Shown: one piece after another, positions 44,319 through 55,406 of the stretch
Layout of the letters: every line of letters starts with the position of its first letter
How positions within the stretch are numbered: the first letter of the stretch is position 1
Source of the DNA: Syngnathus acus
Taxonomy: Eukaryota > Chordata > Actinopteri > Syngnathiformes > Syngnathidae
Length of the DNA: 64,000 bases
Direction of reading: 5' to 3'
Assembly: GCF_901709675.1 (NCBI RefSeq)
Contig: NC_051107.1
Coordinates: 5,336,001-5,400,000, forward strand
Made by a program: the position numbers and the translations under genes
Notes under the pieces: model-generated
What the model was told of the DNA's origin: nothing
Database searches by the model: none
What the model saw: only the letters and a program-made list of their open reading frames with translations

Positions 44319-46164
44319 GGACCAAAAGTTGGAATTTAAAAAGCAACCTTGACTACCTCCAGCATTATAATGGCTTCATTTATTGGCTTTTATTCTAAAG
44401 GGAGGAAAGAAAGTGAGCAAAACAATGGACAAATTACAATATTATGAGGATTTATTTATCTTTTGAGAATATTTCAATGAGAATATGTTCAAAAATTCAT
44501 AATTTAATCCCAAAATAATTTACTTTTTTTTTTTCGCAATCCAAGTCGTAATTAAAGAAAGAAAAAGAAAAAACTTAAGTCCTGAAAATCAAGTGATATT
44601 AACAGAAAAAAAGTTTTGGTCATTTTTAATTAAGAATGACAAATAAATAGTGGTTAATAGCTAACCATCTCTTTAAAAAAAAACTATATTTTAATAAGTT
44701 AAAATGTCTTTACATCCCATTTGGGAATGATTCCAAAGAAGAAAAAAAAAAACATCTGGTAATTTCCTTCCCTCGACTTGTCAGCTAAAATCAAATTGGC
44801 TGCTGGGATTGATGGCCGTTGAGAGGTCAAAGGCGCTAACAGGCTAACAGGCGCGCGCCCGCCGCACCTTGTCGGTCACGGAGCCCTCATTGCCATTCAA
44901 GCGGGAACCCACCATGACCAATGGGGTCGCCCATTAGCGGGCGTTCCAAAGGGTGCTCCGGAACATCGTAACCCCGCCACTCCCCACCCATGTGATCTCC
45001 CGAGAGACGTCGCAAAACAACACTAGTTTTTTTCCCCCTTACCCGTTATCTCCTCGCCAACGGCGTTCCGGAGCATTAGCGGCGCCTCCTGTCTCCTCGT
45101 GCTATTTATGCAGCGAGCGGCAAGTGTTTGTGAATTCAAGTGAGGGATGGCATACGGAGCGCAACAAGGGCCGCCGCCTGTGTACGACACAACATCAGAG
45201 GCATGAAAGCGCGCCAGCGGCTCCTGGCCCGCCTCTCAGAGAGCATGAAATAATAATGGCTTGTGGTTAGAGAGGTATCTGTGAGTCACACTGGCTGCTT
45301 TTCATAAAGTGGAGTTATTTACAGTGCGATGAATAAAAGAAAGGCTAGTTGGCGAGGCAGGCCTTTTCCACATGAACGGCACGCTTGGAGAAAGGAGCTT
45401 GTAATGTACTGCGGCAGTCGAGTATACTGACAGACACCGAGCGGAATAAAGAATGCGCGATATTTCTTTTCATACTTTTCTTTAACTCACTCTTGGAACT
45501 GGTTTGCGCTGCGAAATTAGCTAGCGCATCCTCATTGAATCCATTTCAATCAAGTGTCAACACGCGAGTCGTCCCTTTGGCGAGACGCCGCTCATTTTGC
45601 GCTTTATTGATTAAAGAGTGACGACTTTTTTTTGCTCACTTCCCCAATTGTGACCCAACGATGCGTGTCGGGTTCCTCGCCCCCACCCTGGCTGCCAAAT
45701 TGCCCGCTAAATAGTCCAGCGGCAATGGCGACGCTAATTGAGATCATAATTATTATAATTGCGGTGCCTGAGAAGCGCGTCTTAAATAATTTTCAATGCT
45801 CTCAAGTTGATTTTGGAAACAGTGCAAAAAATAATTGCATAGCTCCGAGGCACTGCCGCTCGGATTCACTTGGGGGGAAGGAGACTTTTTGTGTCAGTTG
45901 ACCCCCCCCCCCCCGCCCCTCCGACAGTGACGCACGTTTTCGTCAAATGAATTATTTCATTTTATACAAGTGATATCATTTTATATATTTCTAAGGACAT
46001 ATAAACATATCATCATCAGTATGACATCACCAAGCAGAAGAATGTTCAAACAGTAGAAGGCCGAGTATTGATCCCTGTGGGACTAGTAGGCAATTAGTAC
46101 TTTACCTGAATGATTACTAAAGTACAATACTTTCTCTCCACCTTCTTGTCTGAGGTGATGCAGG

Positions 46165-46800
46165 AACTAGAGGGAAAATAAATGTCCAACCACCATCTTT
46201 AATCCACACTAATCAATGTAGCCTTCATCACCAATTCATAATGGAATTCCTTAATGGGATGATTTCAATTACCTGCTTCCAGCACAGACGCCGGGTCCTG
46301 CAATTAAATTAGCTCTTTGTCTCAAACCCTCAATATGTTTGTTTTAAAGGAGCCAAGTGTTGGCAGAACTTCTTCAAGCAGAGCTTTGTTTTATTTAAAC
46401 CCCGGGAGTTGATCCTGGCGGCGGTTTGGCGACGAAGAAAAGAGGAATGTAGCATTAGCGAGGAACGGTGGGTTAAATCACTTACTGAAGATTTTTAATG
46501 ACGTTTCAGTGTTCCTCGTATAATTACTCTTCATCCGAGATGGGCCGTAATGCTGTTGGACAGTCGCGGTTCAGGCTCGCTAGCTCGCTTCATTAGCGTG
46601 TCATTCCTATTTCACATCAGAGGCTTTAATTGTAATGCTGAATATGCACAGCTCCCCGCACGAGTCTAATCAAAGTGGATCCACTTGTATTATTAATATC
46701 AGAAATCAGCCCGCTTGCTATTTTTTTGTAATAAATAAAAGAATACAGACGCATAAATCAGCTGTCATTTATTAGCGCCGCCGTGGCATATCCGCCAGAC
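46165..46800. promoter_or_regulatory. Candidate conserved non-coding elements (intergenic)
   Basis: Two repeat-free stretches (about 46165-46340 and 46500-46800), rich in homeodomain and TCF-type words, for example GCTGAATATGCACAGC, TCTAATCAAAGTGGATCC (contains the TCF/LEF-like ATCAAAG) and GCTGTCATTTATTAGC. Composition resembles developmental enhancers. Confidence 0.3.
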
Positions 46801-49800
46801 ATGCAAGGAGAAGGCAGCCCACCTCCTCGTCTTCCTCCCCTCATCACTCATCAACATTTAAAAAGTAGCAAAGACAGAGAGGAGCGAAAAAGAAGAAAAG
46901 GCGCCGCATTAAATATACATGCTAATTCTGCCGCGGAGAAATACGATTACAAAGCAGGTGCGTGTTGCCAAAAAAAAAAACGGGGAGGGAAATAAAATAC
47001 AAATATCTGTGACAGAATACGGAAAATACTTGGAATGCGATTGTGTGGTGTCAAGTAACGTTTTTTTTTTTTTTTTACTGCATTGAATCCAACTGAGGCT
47101 AATTTGACCCCAGGTCATAAATCTAGGTGTACCTAATGAAGTGTCCGTGGCAACCCATGCAAAGTTGGTGCGTGACAGCCACGTCAATGATTAATTAGAC
47201 AATAATGGGCAGACAGACATTAATTAGCCATTAATGAGAGGCCTCACCTTCCGTGCTGACTTTTTAAGTGCGTCTCAACCCTCTCGCCAATCCTCCGCGC
47301 CGACGCCACTTGGCCGCCGGCGTGAATAAATAATTGCTTCAAAATAGTCCCCAAACATTTACAAATACGGTGGACGCAAACTTTGTTGTGTTGCGCGTGG
47401 CGAAAGTGGCGAGAGATGTGTTGGATCATTTTGACCGTGTTTACATCCAGGTCAGCTCCATTACCTGCTTCCAACATGTGCACCTCACATCCTCAACCTA
47501 CATATATAACCCCGGTTTGATCATAACCCCCCCCCCCCCCCCCCCCCCCCACACCCGTCCCCAATCTCCATCCTTTCCATTCCCAACCTCTTTGATCTGT
47601 CATTTGCATTTCTGCGCCTGCAGGCTGGAAATTATGTGGATGAGATTTTTTTCCTTTTTTTTTTAATTTTCCTCTTCTCGTCCATCGCCTCCTTTCTTTC
47701 GTCTATCTTCTCCTTCGCCGTACACCTGGTACCTGGTGAATCCATTCTCGTTATCTTCTTTCGAGATCGGCGAAACATCTACATTGAGTGAAAACTGTGC
47801 AAATAATATTTATTAATTATCATTATTATTATTGATTGATTACTGATTCGAAAAATCAGTTTCGCTTGAATCGTGCAATTCATCGAGATACGTATCAAAT
47901 CACCCCTAATGTACTCCAGGTATAAATCGGGAATAATAGTTGGCATAGATTGGTTCGATTTTGCCGATGATTTATTGTTTCTTTGAATCCAATCGGACGC
48001 AACGTGGCCATCTATCATCAAAATGGATCACTGCAGCGTTTTTGTTCCACCAAAGAGGAACAATTGTAGGCAGAGCTTTGCCAAGGGCCTTCATCCGCTA
48101 ATGTCGGTAACGTGCTAACAAAATGCTTGTTAGCGTTAGCGCCGTTGCCTGGGAGCATTTGCTTTGATATGTTGTCAAGCCAATATGGCGGCGCTTCCTG
48201 ATTACCTCGCTACGCATGTTTATTGATTGCGAGAGATGCCGGAATGTCTTTTTGATGTGAAAGCGATGCTCTGTCAGGCAACGGCGACGCTTACGTTGCA
48301 ATGCCGGCCTATTATTATTTTTGCTTTTCCACTATTTTGAGCCTTATTGTCATGGCAGTAGATAAAGGAAAGGATGTTAGCAGAAACAAACGGCGGCAAT
48401 TACTTTCCTGCCGGCAGTCCGGGCAACTTTGGGCCGCCGTTGTGTTAAGCTGACGTCTCCTCGTGTGCTTTCATGTCGGCGCGAAGTATTTAGACCAGGC
48501 GCTAATATAGCATGCTAGCATAAATGATCGCCCTGGGTAGATAAGAATGACATGTTGATTGGACGAAAAAAATAAAAAATAATCAGCTCTTTCCCGCTAT
48601 CTAGAATTCCTTTCTTGGAAGCCAAAAAAAAAAATCGCGTGTCAAATTTCATTATGAACATCAAAACATTTCTGTTTACAACATCCAAGTGGTGTCAATT
48701 AAATATGATAAATTATTCAAACATTTATCTTCTCCCGCGACGTGCCTTGGGAATTTTTAATCAAGGCAGCGCTATTTGCTTTAAATTAGCAGCGTCAAGC
48801 ATGCGCCTTGTGTAAAATCCCTCGTATCATTAAAGATTTATCAATCGGAAATCTGTTTGGGTTGATTTGGCTGTTAATTGGCTAGGAGGGACGCCGCGGC
48901 TCAGCGTGACGCTGCAACAAGTTGCTCACCAGCAGATGTTGGAACGGATGACATATTTTGGAATATTATTTTCTACCCTATGCTCAATTTCTATCCGAGA
49001 AGCTAACTCAGCTATTCTAATGGAATGGAAATCCAAGCCAGCTGGCGACGAAGCTCTCCCAAAAGGTCAAAGCCAGGTCAAAAAGCAGTTCTTCACTCCC
49101 CCCCGCCCTTCTTGCCCTTTCTTTTATTCCCTCTCTCCATTTGTTCCACATGTTCCTTCATTTTGTCCCGCTGTCATCACGTCACTCACCAGCAACTTTG
49201 CAAGTGATTTACATTCTATTAGCTTGAAGCTTTTTTCTTTTTTGACACCCGCGCACTTTTTCTCAATTTTTTTGTCATGCAAATTTGGCCGACTGTGTCA
49301 AAACGGAGAACCGGCGAGGAGACTTTTGGAAGTGTGCCGTTGAAAGCTCGTTTTAAGGCACTTCAAAAATGTCTCCGTCTGTTTGCTTCAACACGCTGAT
49401 GTCATCGCTTTTGGCCCGTCGAGATGTGAAACGGACGATTGTTAGCGAGAGGGGTGTTTTTTATGTGCCGGGTGAAGTTCTTACAAGAGGCCAAAGTTGC
49501 TTTTCGTTTTGGGCATCCAGGTGTGGGCGCTCCCAAGAGAATGAGGGTGATAGCAATTAACGTATTCATGATATTTATATATTGAAATATATTTATAAGG
49601 CTGGAAACCCTGAGGATGGGAGGGGCGGGAGAAGTGTGCGTGGCTTTACATTTTGCTAATGACATGCAAATGGATTGTAATGTTTTCTTTTTTTCCCCAA
49701 GCCCATTCCCAACGAGTTACGAGAATTAATCACACGTCTGGATTTGATGAGGTCACATGTTGTAGACCGAGAAACTATTTTGGAACTAAAGGAGATTTTT

Positions 49801-49999
49801 TTTATGCTTAGACCAATCAAAAAAAGTTGCACTAGTTGCAAAAATAAATTCTCCCGAGCTTCATATTGTAAATATGTTAATCAAAGCGCACTCTGCTGTG
49901 CATCTTTTCAATTGTTCACCCTTCCGCAATCGCTCGGGCGTTTATCGAGAGTACAAACAACAATATTAATTTAATAGTCAACACTTAGCGAGCGGGTCC

Positions 50000-50960
50000 C
50001 CTGGAGTTTTGAATTAAGTGTTGGAATTAGATTAGATAGATCGACGCTTCCTCCCCATGAGGCTGAACGCACAGAGCGCACAGCGTTGTATCAAATTAAG
50101 GAATCAGAGGCAGCCGAGGCTCCCGCTGTTACAGATCTAATTATCACAAACACAATAAACAGCTTGATTGTTTTTAATGCCATCCACAACAAAATCACAT
50201 CTATTTTTAACGCATTCACTGCCAGTTAATATCTGGAACTGAATGAGTATATTTTGTAATATTTATCCGGCAACAAATTCATTTTTGATAATCAGCCTTT
50301 GGAGTGTGATTCAAGTCACTTTAATTAATTATTATCAGTATTGTGCCGGGGTCGAGAGCCAGGGTAAAATCCATCATTTAATGTGCGCCCTCTCCAAATC
50401 TCCCCCCGCCCCTCCCCTGGTCTCTCCAGCAACTCTGACATTTTGAGAATTCTTTGATTAACATAATTAGACAACTTTGATGAGAGATTTGCCAAAGCCT
50501 CCTTTTCTTGTTTCCGTGCGTGTCTTCCCCCGCCATCCGCTCGCTAATTCTGCGAGGATTACTCGTGACATTTCTAAGGGCGCGTTTAACCACAAGATGC
50601 ACAGCACATATGATGCCATTGTTTTCCCTCGCAAGTTTGGATAAGGTCATTTGGTAATTGCAACTAGTAGACCGATGATATAACAGCCACTAAAATCAAT
50701 CAATTCAAAGTGTGTTTGTTGGGCCTCTTAATTAAGCAGACGTTAATGTGCATTATGTATCGAATACGAGCAAAGGGTTGAGAGAGATAGCAGCAGCCCG
50801 ATGCTGATAGACTCTGGCAGCCTGTTATTTCTCCGCCGAGAGCTCCAGCAGTGATTTTATTGATTTTTCCCAACCGCGCTGCTCTTATTGTTATCGCAGC
50901 GTGCTGAGCGCCGTTCATTGGACATGAGCGCCACCTGAGGCTGTGATCCCTGCCTGGGAA
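50000..50960. promoter_or_regulatory. Candidate conserved non-coding region (intergenic)
   Basis: Largely repeat-free and rich in TTAATTA, ATTAG and TAATTGC words, for example around 50090-50200, 50300-50340, 50440-50560 and 50650-50780. It may contain more than one enhancer. Composition-based only. Confidence 0.25.
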
Positions 50961-51129
50961 TGCTCGGCTCTCACAACAGGTGCCTCGAGTCATGCCCCCG
51001 TCTCATCGGCGAGGGAGTCTCGCTGTCAGTGTCGGTTTTGCATTGGGGGGCGCGTGGTAACAGTGCCCCACCGGATCCAGCAGATGGTGCTGTGCTAGAC
51101 GGTGCAGTAATTCCTTGTTTATCAGGATC

Positions 51130-51216
51130 AACTTATTTATTTATTTATTTATTTATTATTTACTTACAGATTTACTTATTTATTTATTTATTTATTATTA
51201 TTTATTATTTTATTTT
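51130..51216. repeat. (TTTA)n microsatellite
   Basis: Two TTTA tracts (about 51132-51160 and 51172-51215) separated by a short interruption. Creates spurious leucine/tyrosine/isoleucine-rich frames. Confidence 0.9.
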
Positions 51217-53929
51217 TTAAAAGGAATTCAATTTGAAATGTATTTATATGGAGACAATTATCAACAAATATTAGTGCCGTACCGAGTGAAGCGACGTGAG
51301 AGTCAACAAATGTTGACTGGCTATTATCATGCTACATTATTAGCCATCGGTAGGATATATTAGATTAGCTAAAAAAAACTAATGACAATTGTTTACTTTT
51401 GTTTACGATGGTTGTTTGGCGTATCGCTCCGCAGTAACAGTGTGATGTCACCGCCGGTCGTCACCTTTAGCTTTGGGTTTGTCTTTAATTATTGTCAGAG
51501 AGGAACGCACAGGCCAGCTCATCAACTGGATAAATATTTGACCGCTGTTCCATAAATTGGCACTGAGGGTGGCGGGGTGGGGGACTATTTTTAACGACGC
51601 GACTTGTCCAATCCAGATATCACGCATCGAGCGATGTGCCGTGAATTGGCTCTCTGCAGGTGACCGGCGCTCGCCTCGGCATGATGTAAATTAAAACGCA
51701 CATTTCTGCTGGGGAAATGAAGGGATTTCAAACACTTCCTGGATTGGTCTTATTTAATTATTAGCCGTGTCGAAACCTAATCTGGGAATCTTCCAGGCCG
51801 GGCATCTAATTAATCAAGGTGTGTGCAAGATATATGGATTTGCTGACGTGTTTGCGCGTTTGTTTTAGATGTTGATTTTAGAAGAATTGAAAATTTCATC
51901 TTCCCCAACGGGGGCCTAACAAGACTCCGGGGTATCTGCTGATGTCACAGGGAGAAAGGACATACATGTGATGAGGCCTCACGCTTTAATAAATAAGAAT
52001 CCCACTGTGACTTTAGCTAGTGTGGCGTTAGCTTGGCTTACGGTTTATGCTAATCGCAAATCTGCGGAGGATCATAGAAATCCAAACAGCCCGACATTTT
52101 TTGATTAGCGTTCCGCGTCGGACAACAAAGGCGGCAAAAGGACAAAAGGGACATTAAAGTTTTCTCGGGGAAAATAAATGGTCACGTTTATTTGCGGAGA
52201 GAATTCGGTTTCCGTAACGGGCGACGTTAAAACACTGGTTGTAAAAGAAATTAAGTTTAATGCTATCTATAAACTCGAGAAAACATCAATGTGAATCCGA
52301 AAATTGTGGCAACATAGACATAAACCACAGCAGATTTGATTGAATCTCCATAAACAGATTTACTGTCATACATTGTTGCTAATTTCTCAGAAACGCCGAC
52401 TCGGGGGGATTGACACCCACGTCGCTAATCTGTATTTGTAAATTTTCATTCGCAATCTTACGTGTCAAACACTGAATTTGCATTTGCCTTCATCGCCTTC
52501 AAGGATCACTCCTGTCAAAACTCCTTACAGTTTACGCACTGGCATCGTATTTGTTAGCCCGACTGACGTGTTTGTCGAGTAGCGAGTGCGAAATGTTTGA
52601 TCGGAGTGTTTAGAGCTGATTTCGCAGCCTAAGGGTTCTTTCCTGAAAAATGATGTCACCCCTCCTGTGGTCACCGTCAATAATTTTGGATGGCTAACAG
52701 ATGGGTGTCAACTTCAATCCGACACCATCACGGAGGCCGGTTAGAATCAGGCGTCGCCATCCCCCCCCCTCCGACCTGAAACGCCGTCTGGCCCGAGTTA
52801 TTACGATAACCTTCCCAGTGAGCTCTTTTGTTTTTTTAATGTCACTATTAATCATAGAACGCCGCCATTGTTTCTCAGTCGGGATATATATTCATGATGC
52901 TTTTGTGCCAGCATTTGCTACCGATTACGCGGACTCGCACACCACATGTCGTTATTCAGGCCTCGGTGAAAACGCGCCCGTTTATTTGCATTTGTCTTTT
53001 ACTGAATCGATCAATTACTGCAGTTTATTTCCTTTTTGCGAGCACAACCGCCAAGTCTGATTTTTGATCAAACGACTTACTCGCGACAACAAGGATTGAA
53101 GTTAACGCCATTAATCATGCGAGTGGTTGCCACGGTTCAGCCGGTGTCACTGTCAGCTTTTAAAATTCCTCACTCATTAAGTTCTGCTCGTTGGGCAAAG
53201 AACTTTGAAGATGTGATCGGGTACAGATGTCGCCTCTCACCTCGGTTTGATAAAAGGAACGACGTTTATATTTCTGTCGCTGGCACGGAAAATAAGATCA
53301 TTAGGATTGAAGGTCCCCGCAATTTTTTTTTTGCAGCTTATTGAAGCGGATTTTCTCCTTGTCAGCTCCACGTCTAACCCTCGGCACACTCCGGTAATCA
53401 GGCAGCGTGCCAAACAAACAAAGCGAGCGACGAGAGACGCCGGCTTCCCTGTCGTGTCTTCGCCGCCGCCGTTTGACAAAGTGTGACAGCGCGGCGTGTG
53501 TGTGTTTTGGGGGACACCGTCGTAAGCGCATGATCACGCTCCGGATAATGTTTGTCAGCAGTGAACGGTGCTGTCACCGCCAACCAGAAGAAAAAAAACC
53601 CAACTGGGGTTGATTTCACGCCGTTGTAGATCGGCGGAGAATTGAATCGGAGCCACGATTTCTGTCTTCTCTCCGAAATCGACGACCACCCATTTCGGCC
53701 TAACCCTGAGTTCTTGGCTTTTTGAGCAGCTCCGGGGAATGAATCGAGAGAGCATCCAGGTAATTACAGTCTGAGGGGGGTACAGGGGGTCCTCCGTGAT
53801 TACACATCAGCCCTGTAATGGATTCAACACTTTTAGAACGGAGGGGAAAGCGCCGAGGCTTCCGTGGGACGGCGCTGGCCGAGACGGGGCGGGGCAGGGT
53901 TGCTAGGTACATCTGCAAGATGGATTACG

Positions 53930-54200
53930 TGAGGTTTGCCGAGTTCAACATTGACACAGATTCATCGTAAATCATTATGCCGGGGACCTGGAGTGATTTC
54001 TGCATTAGGAGCAGAAAATGGAGTTCAGCCAGTCAATGAGGGAGGGCATATTTCACATCAATCACCTCCACACTCTCATGTTAGTAAGGCTTAAATCTCA
54101 CTTACACTCTTACCAGTAGGGTTCAATGGCTATGATGGCAATCAGCAAGACACTGACTGCACTAACAATACCCTACTGACTCCGCAGAGGACATTTATTT
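53930..54200. promoter_or_regulatory. Candidate strongly conserved non-coding element, 1.1 kb upstream of mdfic
   Basis: About 270 bases of even, repeat-free sequence with AAATCATTATGCC, GATTTCTGCATTAGGAG, CATATTTCACATCAATCACC and ACACTGACTGCACTAACAA. It has no reading frame and the texture of ultraconserved developmental enhancers. It could serve either foxp2 or mdfic. Confidence 0.38.
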
Positions 54201-54999
54201 CCAGTGAATGATACGGGGGAAATGAATTGGACAGAATTAAGCGCTCATATTGGCTGTTTGGACTGCGCTTTGCCGAGAAAGTTTGAAATTGATTTCGGGC
54301 AACTTTTCAAGTTGACCTCTCGCGGGAAAGGCGTAGTCGCCCCATTTTGATAGTACCGAGAGATGACGTTTTCGATATATACTTCCAAGTAAGGTCCGCC
54401 ATCTTGTTGCTCTGACGCCGAGCATTCTTAAAAGTCTGTCGACTTCTGCAAAGTCGCTGTGAAGTGAAAATAAATGTAGAAAAATAATAATAAAAAAAAG
54501 AAAATAATAAAATTAAAATAAATAAATAGATAGAAAAGACGCGGACAATGTTTTAGGATAAAATAAATATTTAAAAATAGGTATACAGAATATTGACAGT
54601 ATCTGCAAGACTGTCAACAATTGCCTTTAAACATAAACATTATATTTGGGGGAAAAAAAGGACCTAAACTGCAGAATAACAACAATAATAGTGTCATTGT
54701 AACCATAGTTTGCGTTGGATTTAAAAAAGAAAAAAAAAAGCTCCAGGTAGATTTGGACACGCCCATTTTTGGGGTATCACACCTGCAATTCTTCGCTGCT
54801 GATTGTTTGTCGATACCTGTCCATAATCTACTGTGCAGTAAAAAATAAAATAAAAAAACGTGATTTATTCCATGGAGGCAAGGCAGGAAAGAAGCTGTGA
54901 AGGAATCCGGATATGATGAAAAGTTCTCGGCTCTCCTCTGAAGGAAGAAAAAAAAAGTTTGGGACGTGCGTCAGACACATCTGCGCATAGTCAAACTTT

Positions 55000-55318
55000 T
55001 GGACGCTGCAGCTTGGACACACACGACTCGTCTCCAAAAGTTTACGGTTATTAGTCGTGCTTACTTTTCCCCTCCGAGCAGTTTCCGCTAAAAAATAAGG
55101 ATGGGAGTGAGCGCGTCAGATTTGAAGCGAAGGAAGTGACATGTTGTGAAAGGTAAGCGGCGTCTTTCTAAACAATGTTTGCCGGTCAGCAACTTCCAAT
55201 AAGTTTGTCAGAAAAATATCGGGACTTTTCTTTCCACCGAATAACCGTCGTTTTTGTGTCTCCAAGCCTAATGAGGTGACTTTTTCTCCTCTGGCAAAAG
55301 AAGAACTTTGACGGTTCC
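55000..55318 (+). promoter_or_regulatory. mdfic: Probable mdfic 5' UTR and promoter region
   Basis: The sequence before the mdfic start contains an in-frame TGA at 55277-55279, so the reading frame opens only 13 codons before the ATG. Upstream ATGs at 55101 and 55141 head short frames. A good donor (AAAG followed by GTAAGC at 55153) could end an alternative 5' non-coding exon. The transcription start was not identified. Confidence 0.4.
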
Positions 55319-55406
55319 ATGTCCGCGGAGACCGGACACCCTCCACGGGGGCCAGATAGAAGCCCAAAACCGGAGACCGGCTCCTCTTTGCAGCCCCTCA
55401 TTCACG
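55319..55406 (+). CDS. mdfic: mdfic coding exon 1 (residues 1-29 plus one base)
   Basis: ATG at 55319 starts [20 protein letters not shown] and continues GSSLQPLIH, then GTAAGG donor (phase 1). Start chosen because an in-frame TGA sits at 55277-55279 with no ATG between. The context is weak (T at -3). Human MDFIC starts MSGAGEALAPGPVGP, similar in Gly/Pro richness only. Confidence 0.78.

Larger units (their letters stand above)
41511..44335 (+). other. foxp2: foxp2 3' untranslated region
   Basis: About 2.8 kb of non-coding sequence between the stop codon and a double poly(A) signal. It contains three ACCAAAG miR-9 seed matches, one ACTGTTA miR-132 match, one CTACCTC let-7 match, a MITE at 42848-42954, poly-C (43338-43354), several poly-A runs, and earlier AATAAA hexamers at 42357, 42756 and others that could give shorter transcripts. 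The last few hundred bases are high-complexity and look conserved. The extent is inferred from the poly(A) signal. Confidence 0.8.
44340..55000. other. foxp2-mdfic intergenic region
   Basis: About 10.7 kb with no recognisable gene on either strand. Simple repeats: poly-C at 45901-45914, a 24-C run at 47527-47550, (TTTA)n at about 51132-51215. A degenerate AATCG-rich patch lies at 47811-47910. A 158-codon open frame at 48867-49343 and other frames show no family features. Several complex, repeat-free blocks are listed as candidate enhancers; the region is a natural place for foxp2 or mdfic distal regulation. Confidence 0.75.

Noticed and set aside
47527-47550. 24-C run as a functional i-motif or G-quadruplex
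   Set aside because: Similar poly-C runs occur many times in the window; more likely a simple repeat and prone to sequencing error.
48867-49343. 158-codon open frame in the intergenic region
   Set aside because: Sequence is a mixture of low-complexity Phe/Ser/Pro stretches from pyrimidine-rich DNA; no homology or gene context.
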